From positions 1 to 41,274 of the forward strand of contig JAUCBJ010007039.1 of assembly GCA_032718475.1 (NCBI GenBank): DNA of 41,274 nucleotides, in the 5' to 3' direction. A program made the position numbers and the translations under genes. Within the stretch, counting starts at the first letter, position 1; each line of letters opens with the position of its first letter. A model generated the notes under the pieces. The model did not search any database and was not told where the DNA came from. It saw only the letters and a program-made list of their open reading frames with translations. This document shows, in pieces, positions 20,270-29,815 of the stretch. Source of the stretch: Nemertoderma westbladi. Taxonomy: Eukaryota > Xenacoelomorpha > Nemertodermatida > Nemertodermatidae.

Positions 20270-20462
20270 CTACTGTTTATCGCCTAGATGCGAATATTTA
20301 GGCACTTTGGTTGGCGTAGCAACAAGCAACGAAGGGACAGCCGGTTTACCACTGATTAATCCGCGAACAACCCCGGGGTCCGCCAATGTTGTGACGTCAC
20401 CTAGGTTGTCGTTATCACCGGCTGCTATCTTCCGCAATATTCGCCTCATAATCTTTCCAGAT
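20270..20462 (-). CDS. ACSS1: ACSS1-like acetyl-CoA synthetase, terminal exon
   Basis: This is the last coding exon, 193 nt, entered after TTTTATAG. It combines with the AG left by the previous exon to read [17 protein letters not shown], the A10 motif of acyl/acetyl-CoA synthetases. The Lys of SGK is the catalytic residue for adenylation, controlled by acetylation in the family. [13 protein letters not shown] follows, matching the family C-terminus. About 22 further residues lead to TAG at 20270..20272. Phase and splice sites agree with the upstream exon. The tail is longer and more basic than I expect, so its last residues are less certain. Confidence 0.88.
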
Positions 20463-20520
20463 CTATAAAAAATAATAAAATTAAAAAATTGAGAGAAACA
20501 GTATATTGTTGGCTTGTTAG

Positions 20521-21180
20521 TTGGTTCAGTTAATCAATAAAGGATCAGTTACCTTGTTTTAGGAAGTCCGTTGGTTCAGTTAATCAATAAAGGATCAGTT
20601 ACCTTGTTTTAGGAAGTCCGTTGGTTCAGTTAATCAATAAAGGATCAGTTACCTTGTTTTAGGAAGTCTGTTGGTTCAGTTAATCAATAAAGGATCAGTT
20701 ACCTTGTTTTAGGAAGTCCGTTGGTTCAGTTAATCAATAAAGGATCAGTTACCTTGTTTTAGGAAGTCCGCTGGTTCAGTTAATCAATGAAGGATCAGTT
20801 ACCTTGTTTTAGGAAGTCCGTTGGTTCAGTTAATCAATAAAGGACCAGTTACCTTGTTTTAGGAAGTCCATTGGTTCAGTTAATAAATAAAGGATCAGTT
20901 ACCTTGTTTTAGGAAGTCCGTTGGTTCAGTTAATCAATAAAGGATCAGTTACCTTGTTTTAGGAAGTCCGTTGGTTCAGTTAATCAATAAAGGATCAGTT
21001 ACCTTGTTTTGGGAAGCCCGTTGGTTCAGTTAATCAATAAAGGATCAGTTACCTTGTTTTGGGAAGTCCGCTGGTTCAGTTAATCAATAAAGGATCAGTT
21101 ACCTTGTAGTTACCTTGTTTTGGGAAGTCTGTTGGTTCAGTTAATCAATAAAGGATCAGTTACCTTGTTTTGGGAAGTCC
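20521..21180 (-). repeat. 50-bp minisatellite carrying 13 tandem 5' splice sites
   Basis: Twelve units of 50 bp and one of 60 bp (21071..21130) begin TTGGTTCAGTTAATCAATAA on the plus strand and end GGAAGTCCG. On the minus strand each unit has the last 18 nt of the ACSS1-like exon (CGGACTTCCCAAAACAAG or the T variant) followed by the donor GTAACTGATCC. The rightmost unit is the real exon end. Units near the exon keep the coding CTTCCC, while distal ones have CTTCCT. The array fills most of the 701-nt intron. Confidence 0.92.
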
Positions 21181-21406
21181 GTTAGTAAATTGTATCATTT
21201 CCGGAACCGCGTGGGGCGCTATCTCCTTCCGCACCAATAATCTCAGGTCTTTTTCGATGACGTCATAAGACACTGTTACGTCATCTTTGAGTATGACGTA
21301 AGCGTAAACTCCTTCCCCTTTTATATCATGGGGGAATCCAACTACAGCTGATTCGGCCACTGCAAAATGCTCATCCAGAACATTCTCAACTTCTGCCGTA
21401 CCGAGG
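21164..21406 (-). CDS. ACSS1: ACSS1-like acetyl-CoA synthetase, penultimate exon
   Basis: This 243-nt exon lies between acceptor TTCTTTCAG and donor AAG|GTAACT. It encodes LGTAEVENVLDEH, AVAESAVVGFPHDIKGEGVY and a segment ending NGLPKTR. These match the C-terminal lid domain of acetyl-CoA synthetases. PHDIKGE and the PxxI spacing are closer to the mitochondrial ACSS1 type than to cytosolic ACSS2, as I recall the families. It enters with one base completing an Arg codon and leaves with AG. Its 3' 18 nt are the seed of the adjacent minisatellite. In this frame the intron begins with TAA right after the Arg codon, so failure to splice would truncate the protein before the catalytic lysine. Confidence 0.92.
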
Positions 21407-21672
21407 CTGAAAGAATAAATTATTAAAATACCTCAACTCCATTATAGAAATATTATAGGCTAATAAGTTACAATTCAAATTATTTATTATCGAAGAATAA
21501 GGAAGAATATGAAGCTCGGACGGTTTTGTAAATTTTACCTTGTTTTGTATAATTAATTATAGTATATATGTATATAAAAACTTTGCTATATAGAAACAGT
21601 ATAACGTGCAAGTGCTTACTAATTTGTAGGAGTAAGTTGTAGTACAAATACTAAGCGCTGGGTTGGGTTGGT

Positions 21673-24316
21673 AGTAGTAGGGTCTTGGCCGGCTCGGCGA
21701 CAGTTAGACCTCACTAACTGGCGCCAGACTGTCTGGGTGACACCCAATGTCGCCCTATGGGTGTCATTTGGTGCCATTGGCGCCAGACTGTCTGGGTGAC
21801 ACCTAATTAGGCTAATTAGACCCTAATTGACAGATAAAATAAAACTAAAATAAACCCTAATTAGGAGTCGTAAGACACCTATTAGGGTTTAATTGTACTA
21901 ATTAATTGATGACACCTGTCAATTAGGGTCTAATTAGCCTAATTAGGAGGTGTCACCCAGATGATTACCCAGATTGATTATCCTAATTAATCAATACGAT
22001 ACGCAATGGTGTCAGTGATGTCTAACTGTCGCCTAGAGGCCCAAGAGGGTGTCATAAGTGACACCGCATCTCTTTTATTTATTAATTCTTAGTTATTTGT
22101 ATTTAATTTTAATTTATTTAATTGTATTTATTTTTACTTTATTTATTTGTATTTAATTTTAAATTAATTATTCATTTGTACTTTATTTTAAATTAATTAA
22201 CTGTATTACTTTTACTTTATATATTGGTTTCTATTTTTAGATTAATTAGTTTTTATATTACTTACCGCTACTAAATGAGATCACTATGACATAATATCTA
22301 TATTTAGCTCTAATTACTCTATCGCATCCCACGTGCCACATTTCACATTCACTATCAACTACTCTCAACAGCGGCCCCCCTCCTCTGCCGTCGTTATTCA
22401 TTAAGTAGATACAACGCGGTCTCTATTGCATTGAATCTACACGTATACCCCCAAGGCAAATAAATCAGCGGTCCCCCTGTTAGCGACCCCTTTGATGACT
22501 CACTAATAATCCCAGCGCGGCCTTGACTACTTTAAATCCGTATATAGCCCGAGGCTAATGTTCCAACGGCCCTTCTCTGACGATACTATAGCTGGCATCC
22601 CTTTGATCCCTTTGCTGTATCCAATCCAGGCATCCTGTATCATAACAATGAAGCGCCTCTAAACACGCATTCCTCTCTACTAATCCCATTCCTCTGCAAC
22701 AGACCTATTGCTGTTATACACTCAACTCAACTTAATTAGTCATAGGGGTATACAGGGCTTTTCTAATATAGAATTAACATCGCGAGAAGTCGCCCTGGTT
22801 ACCGCTTATGCATGAACACACAATTAGCGAACCAGCCCATTGCTGCTGCGCCCTGATTGGCTCATTTAAGAGATAACGGCCTCCCTCAACATCCAAATTG
22901 CTTTTTAATAAGCCTCTCATCAAGATATTACGCCATTATTTCATTTGCAAGTTACAACTAGCATCATTTATCACTATTTTGTTTTCGAGTTTATTATTAT
23001 TTATTAAGAGTATTTATTTATTATCATCAATCGGCATGCTGCATTGCAGCTGCATTTTTAAGAATGCTGTGCGTGCTTATCGACAAAATTGCACCGCCAC
23101 AACTCCCTATCACCCATGACATTTGCTAGATCATCCGCATCTTCAAGGCCAGTGTCCTTTAAGATGCGTCTCAAGAAAGTCATGGGCTGTCCACCATGCT
23201 TATTCACTCCATGAGGCTGCCAAAGTACAAGATTATGCACTGCTGGTCCTCACGGCGAAAGCAATGTCCTGCAAAGCGGAGGCAATTTTGTTCTAGTGTC
23301 AAGCTTGGGGGAACCAATGAGACACCTCCAATGTTATATAGTGCCTGGTTGGATATGTGTGCATTGTACTTGACACAATGAACCCGGCGTAGCATTCTTG
23401 TGAATGTGCCATCCGGAGATTTGGTGTCCTCAGCAGTTAGAGCCCAGCATGGACTCCCATAGAGGAGTACTGGAACTACTGCTGCTCTAAATAATCGGAC
23501 CTTAAGTGTCCGATTAATTCTCAATGACTTCCAAATCCTGGAAAGCCTATTCAAGGCTGCCCATGCCTTTCCCTTGCGTATTCGAAGGTCCTCACCTGAC
23601 TTCCGGATCCATGATCACAGGTATCAGAAGTCGTCCACATGCTCAAGCATACCATCTTTTGAGCTTATGCTCATCCGATCAGAGACTTGCTGAGGACTAT
23701 CAAAGTTAACTGTCAAAATTTTGGTCTTTCTGGAGTTAATAAAAAGACCAACACTAGAAGCAGCATGTTCTAATGAGCTGAGGAGCCATTGGGCTCCCTC
23801 TAGTGATTCTGAGAGTACTCCTAAGTCATCAGCAAAGTCTAGATCAGTTAGGTTCTTGGCAGGATTTCCTCGACTTCTGGAGCCAGTAGGTGGAGTTATC
23901 ATCACCCCATCATCATTATGATGATCTAAGGACATGCATAGAACATAGTCAACAACAATTATGAACAAGAATGGTGCAAGTGTGTCTCCCTGGAGGACGC
24001 CCCATAACACTTCAAATGGTTCTGTGTCACCGTCAACAGTAGACACAAATGTTGTCGAACCATCGTATACTGATCTGATTGCTGCAATAATTTCATCAGG
24101 AATCCCATATAATGAAAGTACGCTGAACATACGTGAGCGAGACACTGAATCAAAGGCCTTGAAGAAGTCAACAAAGATAACAGCCAGATGCCTGTCTTTC
24201 TTTTTTGATAACTCTTCAATTATCCTTCTAAGTGCCAAAATGGGCTCCATGGTCCCACGACCTTAGTGACCTCAGTGAGGTCTAACTGTCGCCGAGCCAG
24301 CCAAGACCCTACTACT
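21673..24316. mobile_element. TIR transposon copy 1 (interior replaced by LINE)
   Basis: The ends are inverted repeats of ~45 bp: AGTAGTAGGGTCTTGGCCGG at 21673 and, inverted, GACCCTACTACT ending at 24316. The first ~1.3 kb matches copy 2 in patches: GGCGCCAGACTGTCTGGGTG, CTAATTAGGCTAATTAGACC, GTGTCATAAGTGACACC, ATAATATCTATATTTAGCTC and AGTATTTATTTATT. At the point where copy 2 starts its coding region, this copy has a truncated LINE that runs right up to the right-hand repeat. An internal foldback (arms ~21793..21833 and 21917..21959) is present. There is no transposase. Confidence 0.75.
23031..24264 (-). pseudogene. 5'-truncated LINE reverse transcriptase copy
   Basis: This is the same family as the full-length element at 34297..38069, starting at that element's base ~36824 and reading to its 3' end. 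The RT core is present: VIFVDFFKAFDSV, GVLQGDTLAPFLFI and LDFADDLGVLS. Two nonsense changes fall in the CYLGSWI segment (TGT to TGA and GGA to TGA, near 23620). A one-base deletion in EDQPVHNL (near 23210) breaks the C-terminus. The 3' end has the short hairpin tail ending CATGCCGA. I see no target duplication; its 5' end touches the right inverted repeat of the host transposon. Confidence 0.9.
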
Positions 24317-24523
24317 GTAGTAGTAGGGTCTTGGGCGGCTCGGTGACAGTTGGACCCCACTGACTGGCGCCAGACTGTCTGGGTGACACCTCCTAATTAG
24401 GCTAATTAGACCCTAATTGACAGTTGTCATCCATTAATTAGTACAATTAAACCCTAATAGGTGTCTTACGACTCCTAATTAGGGTTTAATTGATTGTCCT
24501 AATTAATCAATCCGATACGCAAT

Positions 24524-24572
24524 GGTGTCAGTGTGGTCCAACTGTCACCTAAAGGCCTAAGAGGGTGTCATA
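24524..24572 (-). repeat. Internal inverted copy of the transposon terminus
   Basis: CAGTGTGGTCCAACTGTCAC here corresponds to CAGTGGGGTCCAACTGTCAC at the right end, and to the complement of the left end. GGCCTAAGAGGGT follows at the place of CCCAAGACCCT. Copy 1 has the equivalent at about 22010..22058. Confidence 0.7.
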
Positions 24573-25112
24573 AGTGACACCACAGCTCTTTTATTTATTA
24601 ATTCTTATTTATTTGTATTTAATTTTAATTAATTATTTGTATTTAATTTTACTTTATTTATTTTTTATTTAATTTTAAATTAATTATTTATTTGTACTTT
24701 ATTTTAAAATAATTAATCGTATTACGTATTACTTTGAATGACGTCATTATGACATAATATCTATATTTAGCTCTATGGTATACAGCTACCCTACTGGCAA
24801 CACATTCCTCTCGCAGCCCCTTTGTCTTCGTTATTCAATGGCGCCACTCTGGCTACCATTGAATAACATTGGGCAAACATTATCTCGCCTTGTATGACAT
24901 CATCAAAGCTGCTCTCTGATTGGTTTAATTATACACTGTTTTCTCCCTCCTATCCCCCGATTGGCTAATCCATTTTAGCCCCCTCTATAATAGCCCCCCA
25001 TTCACCACATTCCCAGTCATTGTCTCATTGTTTTCCTGAAAAGTTTTAATTATTTTAGTAAAAGTATTTATTTATTTCTATTTCCTAAACGAGTTACCGG
25101 TACACAATCACG

Positions 25113-26736
25113 ATGGCACATTCAGAAATCAGCTATTCAAGCAACGATCTGATTTGCAACGAAAATCAGTTTATGCTACAAGACAACTCGTTTGGTCTAT
25201 ATTTCGATTCGGCGAACAAACTCTTCCCGTTATCAATAAATACAACCTTAAACCAACCCATCCCGATTCTGGCAAACTAAGCGCACTTTATTTTCCGTGC
25301 CTGCTACGAACTTCACGATGGACAATATCAAACCCTCGACGATAATAAACTTCATTCCTCCAACCACGGTTTCAAACTTTTAAAAAGGGACAACAAAATA
25401 ACATTCAATCTAACTACTCCGCCCGAGACGTTTACGATTCCAACTAGTAAAGTCGATTTTATTCGAGAAAACATCAACCAAGATGTGGCAAATCGTTTAC
25501 TGGGTTTAACCACTCTCGTAACCTCCTTCTTCTCCGATGACCGCTTATTCGATTTTCATAGTATCGCAAACTCGATTCTTCTTCTCATCTGGAACTCGTC
25601 GACTCCAACCGATGAAGAGGAGACTCGTTTCTTTAAACTTTTCGACAAGGATGTTCTCGCTTTCGGCGAGAAATTGAATGAGCTCATATGCTTTTTCACC
25701 AATAAAGTCTCCTATTACTTTGGGTTTAATTATAGAGTTGGCACCTATGGAAGTATTAACCCAGTGAAACCACTCGAATTGATAAAGTTGGAAGACACTG
25801 TAAACAGTTCATGGATCACCTTTTCCGTCGCCTGCGCCAATTTATTTCAACAATATGTAAACATCTGTCGCCCTTTTATTAATCCTACTACTCACCTCGT
25901 CCTAAAACTGGGCGATTGGCTTGCTTTTGACTATTGCACTTTTGGGTTTGTTACAAATATTCGGAACGAGCGCAATTTAGCGATCACCAATGGCTACGAG
26001 GTTGACGATGGAAAGGCTATTTTTTCTTCTAGGGGCATGATTCTTCTTACACCAACCGAGGTTGGCGAATTGAAATGGTTCGTTCGATTCAACCATCGAG
26101 GATAGTGAATGTGTCTGCTACGATAAACTTAACGTCTACAAAGACAACATTTCCGAGCGAATATCGATACAAAGTTGTGATTCATGAATAGATTTACAGA
26201 TAACCGAGAGAAAATTTAACGAATCCTTTAATATAGCTAACACGATTCAAGTGCGCGAAGCTCTAATCAGATTCAAGGCTATGGCTATACAATTTGCTTT
26301 CAAACCAAAGCAGATAACGATCCCCAATCACCAGCGTTATCTCATAAATAACAATATTGCAGCCTTTATCTATAAGTTCCAAACCGAAAAATATGTTGGT
26401 ATCTGGCCCATTTTAATGAAAGACGAAGAGAATACCACTTTTCAGTTCACCAACGGTCTCAATATTAGGGGTAGCGATTTTCTCACGATTAATCCAACCA
26501 ACCCACCCAACTCCCACTGCTACCTCAGTCCTTACATCCACATCGAGAACAAACCAGCAGAAATTATATTCACCAATACGAAAAATACCAACACTATTAC
26601 CATATCCAACAACTTTACCATTGCGCGCCTTTTCGAATTACTAAAACGCTCTCTCAGAGAAGGCATCTTTCTCCCACAGCAAACACACCTTAATCTATTT
26701 CACCCCCAAGAAAAGGTTTTCTCAACAAGCTATTAA
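25113..26736 (+). pseudogene. Unrecognised ~540-aa protein gene in TIR transposon, broken
   Basis: From ATG 25113 the frame is open to 26105 except for one TAA at 25278..25280 (codon 56). Near 26090 the reading continues in the next frame (ISERISIQSCDS). It meets a TGA at 26185..26187 and then runs to a stop at 26736, ending in a segment with FTIARLFELLKRSLREG. The composition is rich in Asn, Thr, Phe and Ile. I see no transposase triad, helicase, nuclease or zinc finger, no signal peptide and no long hydrophobic segment. A structural or capsid-like protein would fit the composition, but this is conjecture. The ATG follows an AT-rich leader conserved in copy 1. Coding constraint is implied by the long frames in an AT-rich region. 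Confidence 0.55.
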
Positions 26737-27245
26737 AGAGAAAATTATCGCAGCCGTTAATAGTATCGAACCCTAAAAGGGTTAAACCAAACGTTATTCT
26801 CGGAGACCAGCAACCCTATTAATATAAACAGTTAACAGTCTTATTTAATAAAACTGTTCTGACTATATCTTTTGTTATTGTTGATGTTCTTATATTATTT
26901 ATTATTAATGTTGTTGGTAAATTATTTATCTGTTGTTGTTATATTATTTATTATTGATGTTGTCGGTAAATTATTTATTCTTGTTTCCCCCCTATTGTTT
27001 AAAAAATAGAGATGTTTAATCGGATATTTTTCATTTTTCTTTATTAGTTAATCTATACATGAGAGCGAGCCATGAAGTAAGTGAGCCTCAGCATACCATT
27101 AATGACCCCTATTGCTCCTTCGTAATCAATTTGAATGTTAATCCCTAAATAAACAACCAATCCCTATGAATTCTTTACAAACCCGATATGCAAGTTGTTT
27201 GTCAGAGTTGAATTTAATTAAAATATATTATTTAGCGATTTTCAT

Positions 27246-27370
27246 GATTAATCCTACCTTCCGCCCGACACCCACCAATAACTCAGTCCTCACTTCCATA
27301 ACGAAACCAAGGCAGCATAAATTATATTCACCAAAATGAAAATATCAACACTATTACTCTATCCAACAAG
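27246..27370 (+). pseudogene. Partial duplicate of the unknown gene's 3' part
   Basis: It is strongly similar to 26489..26613. GATTAATCC, CTCAGTCCT, AAATTATATTCACCAA and CAACACTATTAC occur in the same order and spacing, with small indels. It lies ~640 bp downstream of the gene in the same orientation and is not open. It suggests an ancestral tandem gene pair or an imperfect internal duplication. Confidence 0.75.
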
Positions 27371-27570
27371 CGATGCTTTGTATGTATTGGTGGCGAACAA
27401 AGTTTTCGGCGCACCAACCTCTAAGTTGTCAGTATGCTGTTTCTGCCCTATCATAGACACTCTGTCTTTTAGATGTTTCACTGTTAATATTAAGCCGTTA
27501 GCCATGGCGCCGCTGATAAGACGCAAGGATATTCAGCCCTACATTCAAAGGATTTGATTTGATTGTTAGT

Positions 27571-27765
27571 ACTATGGATAGATCAATGAAATCATGAAAG
27601 GGAGGGCCGCATGGGTTGAGAGTGATAGCCCCTCATCCTTCATTTCCCGAGAAATGCTTAAAGGCAACTATGAATAGAACAATGAAACATTAAGGGGAGG
27701 ACCGCGTATGTTGGGAATGATAGCCCTTCAACCTCCTTTTACCGAGATTTGCTTAGGATCAGGGG
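27571..27765 (+). repeat. Diverged ~97-bp tandem duplication
   Basis: Two units begin ACTATGGATAGATCAATGAA and ACTATGAATAGAACAATGAA. They share GGGAGG/GGGGAGGACCGC, GATAGCCC and a GAGA-TGCTTA end. No function is seen. Confidence 0.7.
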
Positions 27766-28212
27766 AGGCAGGCTGTAAAGGAAAATATACTCGCAGCTTT
27801 AATGCCCCATTTGATTAAAGTAGATCAAATTTAGCTTTCACTCAAGGGGGTTATCACCCCATGCGACTGCAAAAATTTAAAATTCCTGAAAATTTTGTGG
27901 ACGAAGATTGCACATGAGTGAAGGTTGTAAGTGGTCGAATGTTGCACCCAACCATCCTGAAATTGTACATACAGTATTTTACTCAGAATAGAATCTGCTT
28001 ATGATGTAGCCACTGTAGGTACCGTTGAGTGTGTTGTGTATTACCAATAAAAGGGATGTTTATCTGCAACTCTCCCCCGCCTTTTTAGGTCCACGTAGCA
28101 CGACCTCTAGTATTCACTCAATTGTTGGTGTTATGGTGTTCTTGTTGTTAATTTCCAGTTGGGTTTTAGTTTTATAAAAGTTTTGTTTAGTTTAGATAAT
28201 TTTAGCTTCATA

Positions 28213-28284
28213 CGTGGCGAAGTTGGTAAAGCGTTGGACTTGTAATCTCTAGGCCTATATATCAAGTTCAATCCCACTCTCCAG
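28213..28284 (+). tRNA. tRNA-like sequence (probable SINE head)
   Basis: The box A-like TGGCGAAGTTGG (28215..28226) and box B-like AGTTCAATCCC (28265..28275) are correctly spaced for a tRNA. The middle loop CTTGTAA would give anticodon TGT. The acceptor ends do not pair, so a tRNA-derived SINE or dead tRNA is more likely than a working gene. It lies inside TIR transposon copy 2. Confidence 0.4.
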
Positions 28285-28464
28285 TGAATTTTTTTTAGTA
28301 GTAAGATTGATAGATAGTAAGCCATTCAAGGAGACAGTTAATGCGTTAGTAGACTGGTAGACGCGGACCTACGCGATTTCAGTGAGGCATAGACTATGAC
28401 TCACTGAGGCATGCGCCAGTCAGTGGGGTCCAACTGTCACCGAGCCACCCAAGACCCTACTACT

Positions 28465-29528
28465 GTTGGAATTGGCATGTTATTTTATTTTTGTATTAAT
28501 ATTTAGTACGTTGTAACTTTAGTTTGCTTTCACTGTAGCTGTTAGAGTTATTTTGTTACATTATTCTAGGCACCAGATCTTTTATCCAGTCCATAAGAAT
28601 CATATGATATACTCATTGTTATTTGGTATAAGGTTGGTTGTTGGTGGTGATTAGTTTGTCGTTCAATACTCATTCAAAGCCTTGATTGGCTAATGTTGTA
28701 TTAAATAATAATTATAATAGTAACCTACTACTATTGATTGAATGGATAGGCCCAAACTGCAGAAATTACTTGACAAGTTTTTTACTCTCTCACTCTATCC
28801 CAGACATGTAATCAAATATTAACTGTTAGATTGTAATGTATTATCCCGCCCGCTGAATAGCTCTCCCCAGTGTGCCAACTAATAGTATTATTGATAGTAA
28901 CAATGTGGTGGCAAGCTGTGTTTTTCGAGGTGTTTGTTATTTATTATACATTAATTATAGGAAGGGATCTAGGGGTCTTAACCTCGAAGATATTAATTTC
29001 AAGAAAAATTACGAAATTCCTAAATTTGTACACAACCCGGTTAAAAAGTACGCATGTGATGGGATTAGTCCTACAATTGCGCCAATAAAGATAAGTTATT
29101 TTCGGTAAAATAAATTAAAAATTAAAATTAAAATAAATTCGAGGTTAAGACCCTTAGATCCCTTCCTATAATTAAGTACTAGTATATTATTGTAGTATAC
29201 TAGGACTACATAAGTTTGTAATGTATTGTCCCGCCAGCTGAATAGCTCTACCCAGTGTGCCAACTAATAGTATTATTATTGTTGTAGTATAGTAGGCCTA
29301 GACATGATATTGTAGCTCTAGCCAATCAGAAAGCTAGATGCCACAACACGTTTTTTTTTCTTCATGTAAAAAAATCTGCGAAAAAATGAAGACAGGAAAG
29401 AAACTAAAGAGCTTCTTAATAAGTCCTTAACAAATTGGGCCGAAACTTAATTCATTATAATTTGTTATAATTCGTTTTAAACTCAGCGCTCTTTTTAATT
29501 ATTTATTTATTTTAATTAAATTTAAATC
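28465..29528. other. Intron stretch with HINE-internal fragments and a MITE
   Basis: No gene. Two segments (about 28790..28900 and 29214..29330) share TAATGTATT, CCCGCC and GCTGAATAGCTC with the interiors of the HINE-like elements (compare 12815..12860). They therefore look like internal HINE sequence without ends. The MITE at 28955 lies between them. Confidence 0.55.
28955..29171. mobile_element. 217-bp MITE flanked by TTAA
   Basis: The left end TTATAGGAAGGGATCTAGGG, continuing to CTTAACCTCGAA, and the right end, its complement with one change, form a ~37-bp inverted repeat. TTAA occurs on both sides (28951..28954 and 29172..29175). TTAA targets are typical of piggyBac and Kolobok. The frames at 28870..29108 cross it and are unlikely genes. 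Confidence 0.8.
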
Positions 29529-29540
29529 AAATTTGTTGTA

Positions 29541-29803
29541 CTAGTATCGGCATGCTGCATTGCAGCTGCATTTTTAAGAATGCTGTGCCGGCTTGTCGAC
29601 AAAATTGCGCCGCCACAACTCCCTATCATCCATGACATTTGCTAGATCATCCGCATCTTCAAGGCCAGTGTCCTTTAAGATGCGTCTCAAGAAAGTCATG
29701 GGCTGTCCACCATGCTTATTCACTCCATGAGGCTGCCAAAGTACAAGATTATGCACTGGCTGGTCCTCACGGCGAAAGCAATGTCCTGCAAAGCGGAGGA
29801 ATT
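29541..29803 (-). pseudogene. LINE 3' fragment with 12-bp target duplication
   Basis: This is the last ~260 bp of the LINE family (HNLVLWQPHGVNKHGG to the stop, plus the tail CATGCCGA). It is flanked by AAATTTGTTGTA at 29529..29540 and 29804..29815. The 5' truncation is typical of target-primed reverse transcription. The long minisatellite begins at the base after the right duplication. Confidence 0.9.
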
Positions 29804-29815
29804 AAATTTGTTGTA

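Larger units (their letters stand above)
24319..28464 (+). mobile_element. TIR transposon copy 2 with unknown gene
   Basis: It is 4,146 bp with 52-bp inverted ends differing at one position: AGTAGTAGGGTCTTGGGCGG from 24319, and the inverted copy ending at 28464. It is separated from copy 1 by GT and followed by GT. The left end has an internal inverted copy of its terminus (24526..24570), so 24319..24570 can snap back. It holds a broken gene at 25113..26736, a partial duplicate of that gene's 3' part (27246..27370), a 97-bp duplication (27571..27765) and a tRNA-like segment. No DDE transposase, polymerase or integrase motifs are seen. It could be a non-autonomous member of a larger element. 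Confidence 0.75.

Noticed and set aside
24319-28464. Parvovirus-like genome (about 4.1 kb with foldback left end)
   Set aside because: No SF3 helicase or rolling-circle Rep and no PLA2-type capsid motif are visible, and the right end lacks the matching palindrome. Size and one foldback are not enough.
28870-29108. Two overlapping 72-78 codon frames
   Set aside because: They cross the boundary of the TTAA-flanked MITE and HINE-internal sequence, so they cannot be one old gene.
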